Source: Drosophila pseudoobscura (taxonomy: Eukaryota; Arthropoda; Insecta; Diptera; Drosophilidae). From it: a stretch of 64,000 nt of DNA. The translations under genes were made by a program, and so were the position numbers. Positions 48,004-59,613 of the stretch are shown here, piece after piece (positions within the stretch are counted from its first letter, which is position 1; each line of letters opens with the position of its first letter). The notes under the pieces were generated by a model. That model did not search any database. It was given only the letters and a program-made list of their open reading frames with translations, and was not told where the DNA came from. Where the stretch lies: positions 7,254,001 through 7,318,000 of the forward strand of contig NC_046680.1 in assembly GCF_009870125.1 (NCBI RefSeq), given 5' to 3'.

Positions 48004-50135
48004 CAGACGACTCCATTACGCTGCATCCATCTTTGATCCAGGATAATCTTTTCTCGCCCCCGCCCCTTGGACAGTCGGGGAAAGGCTTTCCATCTCTGCG
48101 CCTGACGACCCTTCTGGGAAATTTACCTGGGCCCCTAATAGGCTTTTCTTAGGGCGGCTCCCCGCCCGCAAGAAATGGGTTGAATTTACGACCGAAAGAT
48201 AATGTTGGGCCCCAAAAAGAAAAAAGGAAGAAAAGCCAGCGAATGTGGCAGGCGTTTAGCCTAATTTCTGGCACCTTACCCGCACTCGGGAGGTGCCCCA
48301 TTCCCCCTGCCCCCTGCCGCCTGCCCCCTGCTCGTGTATCCCTTGACCGAAATGCAAATTAAATCAGCTTTTCGGGGGCTCTCACATTCCTAGAAGCTTT
48401 AATTGCACATTAAGCTTAATTAACAAATTCATGGAAGGGGAGACACGCTGGAAGTGTGGATGTGTGGATGCGTTGGCCATGGCCAAGAGCATCACGATGA
48501 TGGCCCGCAAACTTTGGGTTGCTCCTCCTCTTCAGGGCGGCGGCGGAAGGGTGCCGGCGGAGTCGTAATAGTTTTTACACATTTGATTAAAATGTTGTCC
48601 TGTCGGTCCTCTTGGTCCTCTTGGTCCTGGCTTTTCTGCTTTTCTCTGGCACTTGTGGACGTTTAAATCGAGTTTGTGGCAGCTTAGCCGGACCCTTGGA
48701 CACACGCACGGATGTTGCACACTTAACAAATTAAAGTGCCACAAACTATTTGTGACAGAGCTGGGGCTTCCCATCCAGGCGGAGGCGGAGGCGGGGGAGG
48801 GGGAGGGGGCTGGGGGCAGTCTGGGGCATCTGACATCTTCATTACAATTTGGGCTCCGAGTTGTAAATGGGATTAAGCCGCACAGAATCATAATTCAAGG
48901 GGCCCAACGAGAGGGAGAGGGAGGGAGAGAGGGAGGGCGGTTGCAGTTGCAGTTACGTGAACTACTTCATCCGCACCGTATCTGCCCTGCTGCCCTGCTC
49001 CTCCCCTCTGCTCCGCTCCACTCCTAACAAACAAAAGCCGCCTGGCCTTGGCTTTAGCCAGCCACGAGGCAAAGAAAGCGTCTAGAGGGGCGCGCAACGG
49101 GGCGTATGAGCGTTAAATAAGTATCTGCGGCCAGGCGGCGCTCATTAAGCGAATTCAGGGCAGACAGGAATGGCGGAATGGAGGCAGGGGCGGGGGCAAT
49201 GGCAGGTGGCACACTACTGGGAGCAGTCACCTTTTTTCCCCGACAGTAGGCGGTGGGCGGCACTTCAGGCTGATGTTGCAAGATGCAACAAATCCGCACA
49301 AATTGCACAAATCGCAGCGGGAGATCAATGCAGAGGGGGAGGAGTAAAACGAAGGCAGAGAAGGGGAGGTGGGAAGGGGGAGAAGGGGCTGCCGTCATGC
49401 GACATTATTGATTTAAATGTCATAAACACCCAAAAGTAGCACACACACACACAGAGATAGAGAGAGAGAGAGCGAGAAAGAGACACGGAGAATGAGACAC
49501 ATCGAAACACGGCAAGTGGCACATCCGAAAGATACTTTGAATGCTCTTTGAGATAGCCCGCAGCGGAAGCTAAAAGCCAAGAAAAACAAACACGATCCCT
49601 TCGCAGCCACCTGTGTGCCCCTCCCCCTTCCCCGGCCCCCTCCTCCTCCTCCAGCGCCTCCGCCGTGGTCGTGGTCGTGTGCGTGTGTTTGGGTCTCACA
49701 TTAATGTCACTCTGTGTGTAGTTGTGTGTGTAATATGCCACACACGTAGACAACTATTAACTAAAAGAGACACACACACACCTTGTAGGCGCTACTGATG
49801 GCAGGGCAGGGCAGGCCCGGCGTGGAGTGGAGTGTGGGGGGCCACAGTGGCTCCCTTGTCATTTGTAACAGATGCGGGGGCCAGCCACACAATTGACTCC
49901 GCCAGCTGCCCCGCTCCCTCCCCCCCGACAAGTAATTGGAGAAACAGTCAGCGGGTCCGGGTTGCCGGCTGTCGACTGTCACCCAAAAAAAAAAACCGCC
50001 AAATGTTGAACGTTCAAGGGGAACCCTCTCTCTCTCTCTCTCATCCTTATTTCTCCTTTTTTTTGTCGTAATTGCGGCCACAGATAAGCACTTTATTACC
50101 GATTCACTGGCTTTTATCGCATTTTAATAACTCAC

Positions 50136-50290
50136 GATACAAAAATGCGCCAAAATTCGAGGGAGGCCTCACAAGAACACGCCGTTACGTGTCGTTACGT
50201 TACGTTACGTTACGTGAAATCTGGCGCTAGATTTGCGTTGCTTTCACCGCAAACTGTCGAACTGTCGCGTCCGCCAGCCAATGCACAACT
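50136..50290 (-). other. ASPP: Predicted non-coding first exon of ASPP
   Basis: From the predicted initiation A at 50290 down to the donor ATC|GTGAGT at 50136. It contains a GTAAC pentamer run (complement of 50187-50216). Assigned to ASPP because it is the nearest minus-strand coding gene and that gene's leader exon begins with a clear acceptor at 40432. A non-coding RNA or a gene outside the window remains possible. Confidence 0.45.
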
Positions 50291-50292
50291 GA
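50259..50292 (-). promoter_or_regulatory. Perfect Inr plus DPE core promoter
   Basis: On the minus strand TCAGTT (50292-50287) matches the Inr TCAKTY, with +1 at 50290. At exactly +28 to +32 (50263-50259) is AGTTC, matching the DPE RGWYV at all five positions. No TATA box is seen. CAG-rich DNA lies upstream at 50310-50415. Confidence 0.6.
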
Positions 50293-53200
50293 AATGGAAA
50301 CCGAAAGGCAGCAGCAGAAGCAGCAGCAGTGACGCTGGCAGCAGCAGCAACACCAAAGAACGCAGAGACAGCAGCAGCGGCAGCAGCAGAAGCAAAAGCA
50401 GAATTGCTGCTGCTTCGAATGTCCAAACCGAACGAAACGAACCAGCGCTAACGAAGTTCGGTTGGCGGCAAACGAAGCCGAAGCCGAGGCCAAGGAACGA
50501 AGTGCGACCATCATATCGCGAAGGCAGAGCCGAGCTGTGTGCTGGGTGGTGGGTGGCGGCTGGTTATGCGTTAGTCATGGGTCGTCGTGAGTTTCGGCAC
50601 GACTTGCATTCGCACCAGACGAAAGTGCGTGCCGTTCTATATCGCCCCGTCCCGCTCCATCTCCTGAAAGACGATGCACGCAGCGTGCCTCTGCCGTATG
50701 TGGGAATAGAATGCAAATAATGTCCCTCGTCTGTTATTATCACGCCCATAACGATGTTATAAATGCACGTACAAATGTATTTAAATTGCAAATGCTTGTG
50801 GCAGCTGCAGTTGCACTTCTCAAAATTGAAACACTTCTTAATTGAATTTCAGTCTAAGTTAAGTTCAGTCTATTTGCATTCCTAATGGCCCCCGCTCGAG
50901 GCCTTCGAATGCCACTGTGCCCGCCGCGTCATCGCAGCGCATCGCATCGCATGGTTTGACTTGTCATTCGGCTGCCCAAATTAGCCGCCATAATACCTCT
51001 TCCAGCCGCGTCCCCGCACCAGGGCTAGGCAGTCTTTTTTTCTCTCATTATGCGTGGGTGCGTGGATGTGTGCAGCAAATCATTGCCGACTTTTGTGCGC
51101 AAATATTTACGACAACTGGCAGCTGCTGCTGCCTGCTGCTGTCCGCTTCCCCTTGCCCCGAGATACAAAAGGCACACAAAAAACGTCTAACGTCTAACGA
51201 CGACAACAACCTGTCACGCCAGCTGAGGTACGGGTACGGACACGGGCATCCATTGAGGACTGCCTCCTAACAATGTGTACCCTCCTGCAGAGTCGGAGGC
51301 GGGCAGCAGGCGGCAGGCGGCATGCGGCAGGCAGGTCAGCAGGAGCTCCACATGACCTGACACTGGCAGTTAAACAGAGGACCACGGTAATGGCCTCTAA
51401 ACAAAAGGCGTGCTTGTTGGTTTTTTCCTTTTGGCCAAGAGCGTGCTCCCATTGTACAGCCACATGTACGTGTGCGAGTGTGTGTGTGTGTGTGTGTGTG
51501 CCTGTGTGGGAGGGGGGGTACATTTGTCTTTTTGCAAATTAATTTATAAACGCAATTGACATTGAGCCGAAATGTAAATATGCCACTGCGAATGGCAATG
51601 CCATATGAAGCCAGCGACTGCCGCTCTCCCCTCTGCCACTCTCCTCTGCCACTCCCCTCTGCCACTCCCCTCTGCCACTCCCCTCTGCCTCTTGCATTAA
51701 AAATTCAAGTCCCACTCGGAGTCGCATCTGTTCCACCCTGCTCACTGCTCTCTGTGTCTCTGTCTGTGTGTCTGTGTGCTCTGCCCCTGGCCTGTCCTGG
51801 CATTCATCTGTGTCTCCTTCGAGCAGCAACAAAATGTTGCGAAATGCCAAGCTGACGTTGCACTTAAGAAAATGGGCCAACACAAATATGGCTGAGGGTC
51901 TGGGACATCCTGCGGCTGTTCGTCCTTCGTCTAGGGACGCCACGCCACACCATAGATTCGTCTAGTAATTGGCAATATGCGATATGAGACGCCCGCAGCA
52001 GTAGGCAACGCTTGCCACATGGGCCAAGAGACAGACAGAGAAAGAGAGAGAGCGATAGAGAGAACTTCAAGGTTATAATTGATTAAATTACTAATTGGGG
52101 AAATGGATGGAGATGGCATAATGGTCAGATCATGGAGCTGCATCTGTGGACAAGTGGAGCCCCACAACTTGGTTTCCTCTGCCTCGGGGCTAGGACAGGA
52201 AATTAATAGTTTAATGATAGATTGAATAGGGACTTCCCTCCCCCTCTCCCACTGCAAAAGAGGGAGAGATTTCCACACAAATTTGTTAGTCTCCCAACGA
52301 AAAGCCGCACCTCCCCAACAAAAAAGGTCTTTTCCCAAAGAGAGAGTGAGAGAGAGAGAGAGAGAGAAGAGGGTATTGTAAATTCCATTCCGCTTTAAAC
52401 TTTCCTAAACGGTTATTAACTTTGCAATGTGTTTGCCTGCCCCATGCCTCCCATGCCTCTCATGCCTCATGCCGCCTTCCCCCTGTATCCTATGTCCCGC
52501 CCCCGCAGAACGTAGCAACTTTATTACGGAAATACAGTCATAGCCGTTCGTATGTTTACACCACAAAAATGTTACGGCCAAAGATGGCTATAAAGTGCCA
52601 CAAAACAACAGCAACAACGACTTACAAACTGATTTGCAATTTTATAAAGAGCTTTGCCTGCACACAGGGCCCCTGAAAGGTGGGCAGAGGGGAGGGGCAT
52701 GCACCGACAGGCAACGACAACGACATCGAAACAAAAGCCAAACAAAAGTTTTTTTTTGTTGTCCGGGAAATCCTCTGCTTATCATCGGCAGCGGCAGGAG
52801 ACAGTCTTGACTTGACTGTGAAATATTTTTGGCCTATTTCTCTCCCACTCCCCCGCTCTCTCTCTCTGTCTCCCTCTGTGCTTCTTTGGGTGACCTTTTT
52901 GGGGCAAGTAAAAACTGTAAAACTCATTTACATAACAATTACTCGCCGCGACGATGGTCTGACAAACGCTCGACAGCATTTGGACCTTCTCCTTGGCCAG
53001 CACAGCCACAGCCACAGCCACTCCTCTCGAACCCGAACTGAGCACAAAACTCCTCTTTGAAGTCCAACACCACCCCCCTCCCCACACCCCCCTCCCCCCA
53101 CTCACCGCACACCACACATCGCACATCGCACCACCCAACTATTGTTTGTCGTTGCTTTGGAGATCGGTTCCTCTCTCCCTCTCCCTCTCCCCCTTTCTGA

Positions 53201-55721
53201 CCGTCTCTGCTGCCTCTCCTTCATTATGCCTGTCTCCATGCCCTCTCTTTGTGCCCCTCTTGGGCGACGCCACCTGCCGCCACTTGCGGGACTGACATTT
53301 TATTTAGATTGCTTTGCATTTCCAACTTTATCTCTCGCTCTCTCGCTCTCCCTCTCTCTCGTTTCAACAAGCGCCAACTGCGTGCAACTACACAAAAAAC
53401 ACTCTTGCAACATCAGTGGCCAGACCCAACCCTTCTGTGGCCCCCCCACTCCCTCCCTTCTGTGGCCCACCACTTCACTTTCATTATGTGTCCGTTGCAT
53501 TGTCGTGACTTTTTCGTACATGGATTTTAATGCTTGTGGATGCGGTTCCGGTAGATTATGCGACACTTCAGATGGGGCTCAGAGGTGGCTACGGTCTGTG
53601 TCTGGCAGTCTGCGGGGGCCATGGCTTGTGCTTGAAGGACATTCTGCAAGTGTGCGTTGTGGAGATGTGGGGATGTGCTGCCACTTGACTCTAAATTAAT
53701 CCACCGACCGTGTAGTACCCCACTGATTAGCCAAAGCACTTACAATTTCATCCAAAGTGTTCGTCGGCTCCTTCATACCATGTCGTTGGAGACTCTCATC
53801 CAATCTGCGGAGAAAGAAGAAGGCAAACAAATGTTGAGAGAGGGCGGAACAAACAAATAATCATTAGATATATAGATATGCCTCAGAGGGGGGAGGCAGG
53901 TACCCCCCCCCCCTCCCCACCACCGTGCCAGTGTGCGTGTGTTTTTTACAGAAAACAAACACAATTTAAATTTTGCATTTTCAACAAATTTTTGTTTGGC
54001 TTTCTTTTGGTTTTTGGCTCTGGTTTTCTCCCTTTAGATACTACCCTTTAAAGGGGGGGTATTAGTATTTTGGGTGTGTTTCATACAAGAGATCATTAAA
54101 GTTAATGGATCTACATATATCCTCCATTTAGCCATCTTTTTCGTCTCTTTCTAAACATTTCGAATGTCAAATTATGCTCCATTCCTTTCCGCTTTTCCCA
54201 TTTTAGGGCCCATCAAAGACTCCACTCTTGAGGCTTCTTTTTTGTCGCTTAAAGAGGCCTTTTTCAATACTCTTCCTTAAAGTTAAAGCCTGCTGGTGAT
54301 GTCTTTCTTTATCTGCCCATTCATTCAGTATTTCTGTAAAGAATTATAGGTTTTCCCTAAACTTGTCACAGCGTGTTCCAATCGTCGCTCCATGGCGGAG
54401 GGATCCTTCTATAGAATTGGTCCCAAAAGGAAGTCCCTCTGTCTCCCTGTGGTTGCGGCTGCTAACAAAGCAAACCCACAGAGACCACCCACACACACAC
54501 CCCTCCTGCCCACAGCAAAGGGGACTCCACACACACACACACACACACAGGCACACACACACATGTGTGGGTCCCATACAAAAGGCAGCCTTATCAATTT
54601 CAAGCATTTTTGCCGTAAAAATATTAACAAAATAAACGAAAATTATTTGGCCTTGCTTTATAAAATGAAATGAGAGATTCAGGCAGGACCCCCCCTACCC
54701 CACCTACCCCCCAGACCCACTAAACCCCCTAAACAGAGGCAGTAATACACTCTTTTTATTTGACTTATTTAGTTCTACAAAGAGAGAAAGGGAGAGAGAG
54801 AGAGAGGGGTGGAGAGAGGGGGGGGGGGGAAAAGTTCATTCTTAATAAAATGAGGACACACACAGTGCCAGTGGCAGGGGCAGTGGCAGTGGCAGGCAGT
54901 CCCTGTTCTAGACCCTATATCATTTGCATTTCCCCCCTCCCACCCCACCCCCTCCCGCATCCTACTTCCTGCCTAGGACATTTGGTGTGCTCTTCCGTTC
55001 CGTTGTTCTGTTTTTTCAAGTTGATTGCCACATAAATTTCATGTAATCTAATAAAATTTGAATTGTCGTCGTCGTGTCGCCCCCTCTAAGTCCCCCTCTA
55101 CGTCCCCGCCCCCTTCCCCCTCCCCGTCCCAATACCCTCCTTGACGTAGACGTAGTCGCAACTTTGAACCGCCGATAAGCTAATCGAATTAATTCAACTT
55201 AGAAAAACTTTGTGGCAAACGAATTTGCAACAAATTAATGTTATTTCATGGCTGCTTAAACCTGACACTGCGGCGGCATCCACTGTGCCACTCCTCCTTG
55301 TGGCAACTTCAACTTCACTTCAAAGTAATTCATTTCTGATTGGAAGTTTCCTGTCAGCAATTTCGCTTTCTTTCCTCCCCTCCCCCCCAGCCCCGCCCCG
55401 CCCCGCTCGCCGGCCTTTCACTTTCCACTTTTCATGCATGTGTGTGTGTGTGTGTGGGGAAAAACTTTACAGCCAGGCCCGATCCCCCCTCCCCCCTCCC
55501 TCCCTGCTGAGCGGTAGGCAGGCATTTATGGATTTGTGTGGAACAAGTTATTCGGGATGTTGCACATACAACAGATAAACTACAGCCTGGCAGGGGGGAT
55601 CAATTTTTCCCAGTTTGTTGGCTGGAAATCTCAGGAGGCAATCCCCATGGCCCTTATGTTGATATCCTGATAATATTACCCGCATTTTGTTGCTCCTCGG
55701 AGCACCGCCAGGGATGCAATC

Positions 55722-55722
<1 letters not shown>

Positions 55723-55768
<46 letters not shown>
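55723..55768. repeat. Poly-C run of 46
   Basis: An uninterrupted run of 46 C on the plus strand, preceded by ATGCAATCT and followed by TCTTGG. It is extremely long for a C mononucleotide repeat, and its exact length in the assembly may be unreliable. Confidence 0.85.
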
Positions 55769-55770
<2 letters not shown>

Positions 55771-58700
55771 TTGGTCCAAAAAGTTACTCTTCGGTCGAAC
55801 GAAAGTTCTGTCTATTGCTTAAAGGCATTTGATTGATTTTTTCCCCTCCGCTCCCCTTCGCTCCGTTTAGAGATTGAGTTTGCGAGGCAAATACTTCAGT
55901 GGCACAGTGTGGTGGCTGCCACAGCGGGGGAGTGGTGGCCAGAGGCATGCCATTCACTTGGCAATTTACTCGAATGCAGTTTGCATGTTTGATGACAGCT
56001 CCAAACGGTTCGGCATCCCTCTGTATCGCCACCCACAAAATACTATAAAAAAAAACCGACTCTTTTGGCAACACCTCTGCCTCTCTCCCTCTCCCTCGCC
56101 CTCTCCCTCGCCCTCGCCTGCGCCCTCTTTCTGACACCTTCGTGCCACTAAACTGAACGTGGCCGTGCCAGACGTGTCAAATGCACAAAAATCCAAATAT
56201 CCATACAGTATATACCGTGGATATACATTTCCCTGGAGAGGGGCAGCAAAAGCTAAAGCCAATTGCCACCAGTATTGCCTTCAATCATCTACCATTTGTT
56301 CGAAAAAATATCCAAATATATATTCCAACAATTAGACGACTAATTTTCACCGGCCAAAAGCCAAATACACATCAATTATGAATAATTATTGCACAGAAAA
56401 TGTGCGCAAATATTTACCATCAAAATACCAATACCAGCCTTGAATGTGCCCCACAAAAGCCGAGATTTAAATGGAATGATTGACCGGATTGGCCATCGCT
56501 TCCGTAGTCCACCTCCCCCGTGGGGAGGGGGTAGAGAGATATCGCATGTAAATCCCCAGGATATCCACGGACGGGGCAAATCAATGGAAATTCTCATTAA
56601 ATTCGTAATTTACAATTGTTTTAATTATTTGTCCCGGGATTGGGGATTGGGGATTGGGGGAATCCGATCAGATCCGCTCCGCTCCAGTAAACAATTTCCG
56701 ATCCGATTCCATGGGGAAATCTACTCGTAAGCCGCACTGCGGTGTTTATTATTATTCCTGCAGTTTATTTTCCCTGTGGGTTTCCAATTTCGGTTTCAGT
56801 TTCGCTTTTCCATGGGAGGGGGAGGGGGCGGCGGGGGTGGATCCGTTGCATCACGTTTTAGCCCAAAAAGGCGCCAAAGCGAATGCCATTTTAGTGGAAA
56901 TTAATGTTAAACATCAAAGTGTGTGGAAATTTGAATGGGAAAATGTTTTCCCTGCTTTCGCCTTTGTTTTTGTTCCATTATTGTTGTTTAGGGGATGTTT
57001 TCCCCTCCCCTCGCCACCCCATAGACGATGGCAAACAAAGTGCACATGCAGCCCCCCTCGGGGGTGGGGGGTGAGAGAGTGTGTGTTTGTATGCCCAAAA
57101 GGAGCTTGAAATCAACACCTGCCGGCAGTAAACTAATTAACATGGTTCTGGCAGTGGATATGGAAGATATTGACGTTCCCTGGGGACAGACAGACTCCAC
57201 AAGGGAAACGCTCGGCTTTTGGTGGCACACGCCCCTTGTGGTGCCCAGGCCATGGCTCCCAGAAATGCAGGCATCCCGTGCAGAGCCGCAACCATCTTAT
57301 GGCTGATTACGCGCTTTGTTGCATCCATCCATGGGTCTCATCCATCCGCTGCCCAGCGAGGTTGGCAGACAGCCCAGTGGGTGTTGTGCCACTCCCCTGC
57401 CACCGGCTGTTGTTGGTCCCTCCCTCTAGCGCGGAAGTGGCAGAGCGACCATCTTTTCCGCTTCCCAGAGAGAGTGGCTCGAAGGCCAGCTGTTCAAACA
57501 GACCAAAGTCAGGTGCTGTCCATCTTGGGTGGTTCCATCAACAGGAGATTCTTTGTGTGTATCCTCCAGATTGTGGATGGCACTGGGAGAGCAGTGTGGG
57601 GCGTGTGGGGGCCAATCAGTGGGCCAACAGCACGTTCGATGCACTCGACCGATAAAACTACTTACCCACTCAGAGATAAAACAGTATCTGCCTCTGCCAG
57701 GCATCTGTATCTGTATCTAACAGTTGTATCTCTCTCTGGTTTCTGGTATCTGGTTATCTGCTGCCTTACGCTTGGACAAACAACAATACAGAGCTTGCAT
57801 CGCTCTGCGGTTCATCGCAATTATTTGCGTGTTGAGCGGGCGGTAAATGCAAAACAAAGGCGTGTTTTGTGGCTGTGGCATGCCACCACAGACACTCTTC
57901 CATATGGATTGGTAATTATCTCGAAAGTGGAAACGATTTGTGCTTGCCACTTTGGCTGGGTCCCAACAGAGAAGGGCGGGGGGTGACGTGGTGTCAGGCG
58001 GGGTCATAAATCAATATGCCCATTGACAGACTTGTCAATGAATCGGCGGATGATTGAATGAGCCATACGCTCAGAACATCCTCCAGCACTCTCCCTCCCT
58101 CCCTGTCTCTTGCTTTCCGCTCATCATGGCGTATACGCAACGCTTGGCTTACCTCGAAGAAGGTCACCGTTAAGTGGCCTCTCCCCGCACCCGCACCCGC
58201 ACCCCCTCCCTTTACGCTTTTCTGTTTCAACGCTTTTCCAGCTTTTCTTCTGGGCAATTTTTGTGGCACTTTGTTCAATTACTCCCGACTCCAGCCATCG
58301 ATTTGCTTTATTAAAAATAACAAAAAAAGAAACACCCAACGATGCCTGGCCTGTCATCGGGCGGAGTGGGAGGGGGAGGGGGAGGGGCAGGGGGAGCCTC
58401 ATTTTGCTGGGCCAGCAAATCCAGCGGAAAAACATTTTCAATTTAATTAAGCAAAAACAAAACCAGCAAAAATGTTGTTCCTTTTTTTTGGTTAAACTTT
58501 TTATGTACTTAGGGGGTGGTAATGGGGGGGGTGAGGTATGATGATGATGGGTTGCTGAAATGATGATTGTTGCTCCAGAAATGTGGCCGGCAATCTGCAA
58601 ATAATTATGCAAAAATTGTGCGCCAAATGAAATTAAATTCTTGCAATGTTTTCATAGGGAAAATGAGGGAAAATAGTGGTGGCACGGACTTCCCTTCGAG

Positions 58701-59582
58701 AGAGGGAAAATCAATCTGTGTTGTGTGCCAGTGGCAGTGGCAGTGGCAGCCACACAGCAACAAAAACTACGTACAAGTATATATGTAATTTTGTAATTTG
58801 TGGCAGAATTTGCTAGAGAAAATATTGATATATTTTCTTGGTTCAAATTCAATTAAAATGCAGCAAAATTCAATAAAAAATACAAATTATAGATGCTCGG
58901 ACAGGGAAATGAGATTCGTATGAAAGGCTTGTCTTTACGGAAAAAAGGAATCGAGAAGAAGGTCTTTAAAGAGGTCTTCCTTCTTTGATATATATTTTAT
59001 ACACTTTAAGGATAGTTTATTCCCGTCTTTCCTGCTGATTTCCTGCTTAATTCCTCCTCCTGGATGAACGACGGTGAATTATCATCCTCTGTAATGGGCT
59101 TGTCACTAAATGGCGCACACTGGAAATAGTCAAGGAGATAAGTAGACGTAGACCCACCTCAAAAGGACGCAACCTAGCCCCACAATCCCAGCATTAGCTG
59201 ACAATAAAATATGTAAATGGCTGCCAAAATAAATCGCAGCCACTTCTGACACGACAGACGTTTAAATGGTGGTTGGGGGGAGGGACCAAAGCGGGGGGAG
59301 GTATATATAGTTGGGGGGGGAAACCCCGAGCGACATTTTCGTAATGCGAAAAGGTAACAGACGGAAATCCATCAGTCCATAACGATAAAGCCCCGTTGTG
59401 TGTATATATTTTCCCCCACCCGCCACTGCCACTGCCACTGCCACACACACACGCACACACGCACAAAACTACAGCCCAAGCCCCGATCCTCCCCCAACAC
59501 CCCCCCCCATGCCCCAACGAATGATGAGTTGCGATTACACACATAAATACGCAATTCGCTTAAGTACGCAACGGGAGAGAGG

Positions 59583-59613
<31 letters not shown>

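Larger units (their letters stand above)
40432..50135 (-). other. Predicted first intron of ASPP
   Basis: About 9.7 kb with no coding sequence I can support; open frames here are low-complexity shadows. Contents include a CTCCTGC-type array at 42349-42391, a 25-base C run at 42801, (CA)n near 43084-43105, (TG)n at 44530-44558, an ERR-type site and a DRE-like site near 43993-44023, many C/G runs of 11-15 at 45.5-47.4 kb, and a CGATA cluster at 47794-48003. Confidence 0.4.

Noticed and set aside
50145..50720. 191-codon plus-strand open frame with Ser-rich stretch
   Set aside because: Composition comes from CAG/AGC repeats, no domain is visible, and it overlaps a minus-strand Inr/DPE promoter.
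55723..55768. Poly-C run as an assembly gap or cloning tail
   Set aside because: It is bordered by ordinary unique sequence and similar but shorter runs occur nearby, so I treat it as a real but possibly mis-sized repeat.
57219..57986. 255-codon plus-strand open frame
   Set aside because: No signal peptide, domain or repeat structure, no splice partners, and codon use looks random; it is unsupported as a gene.
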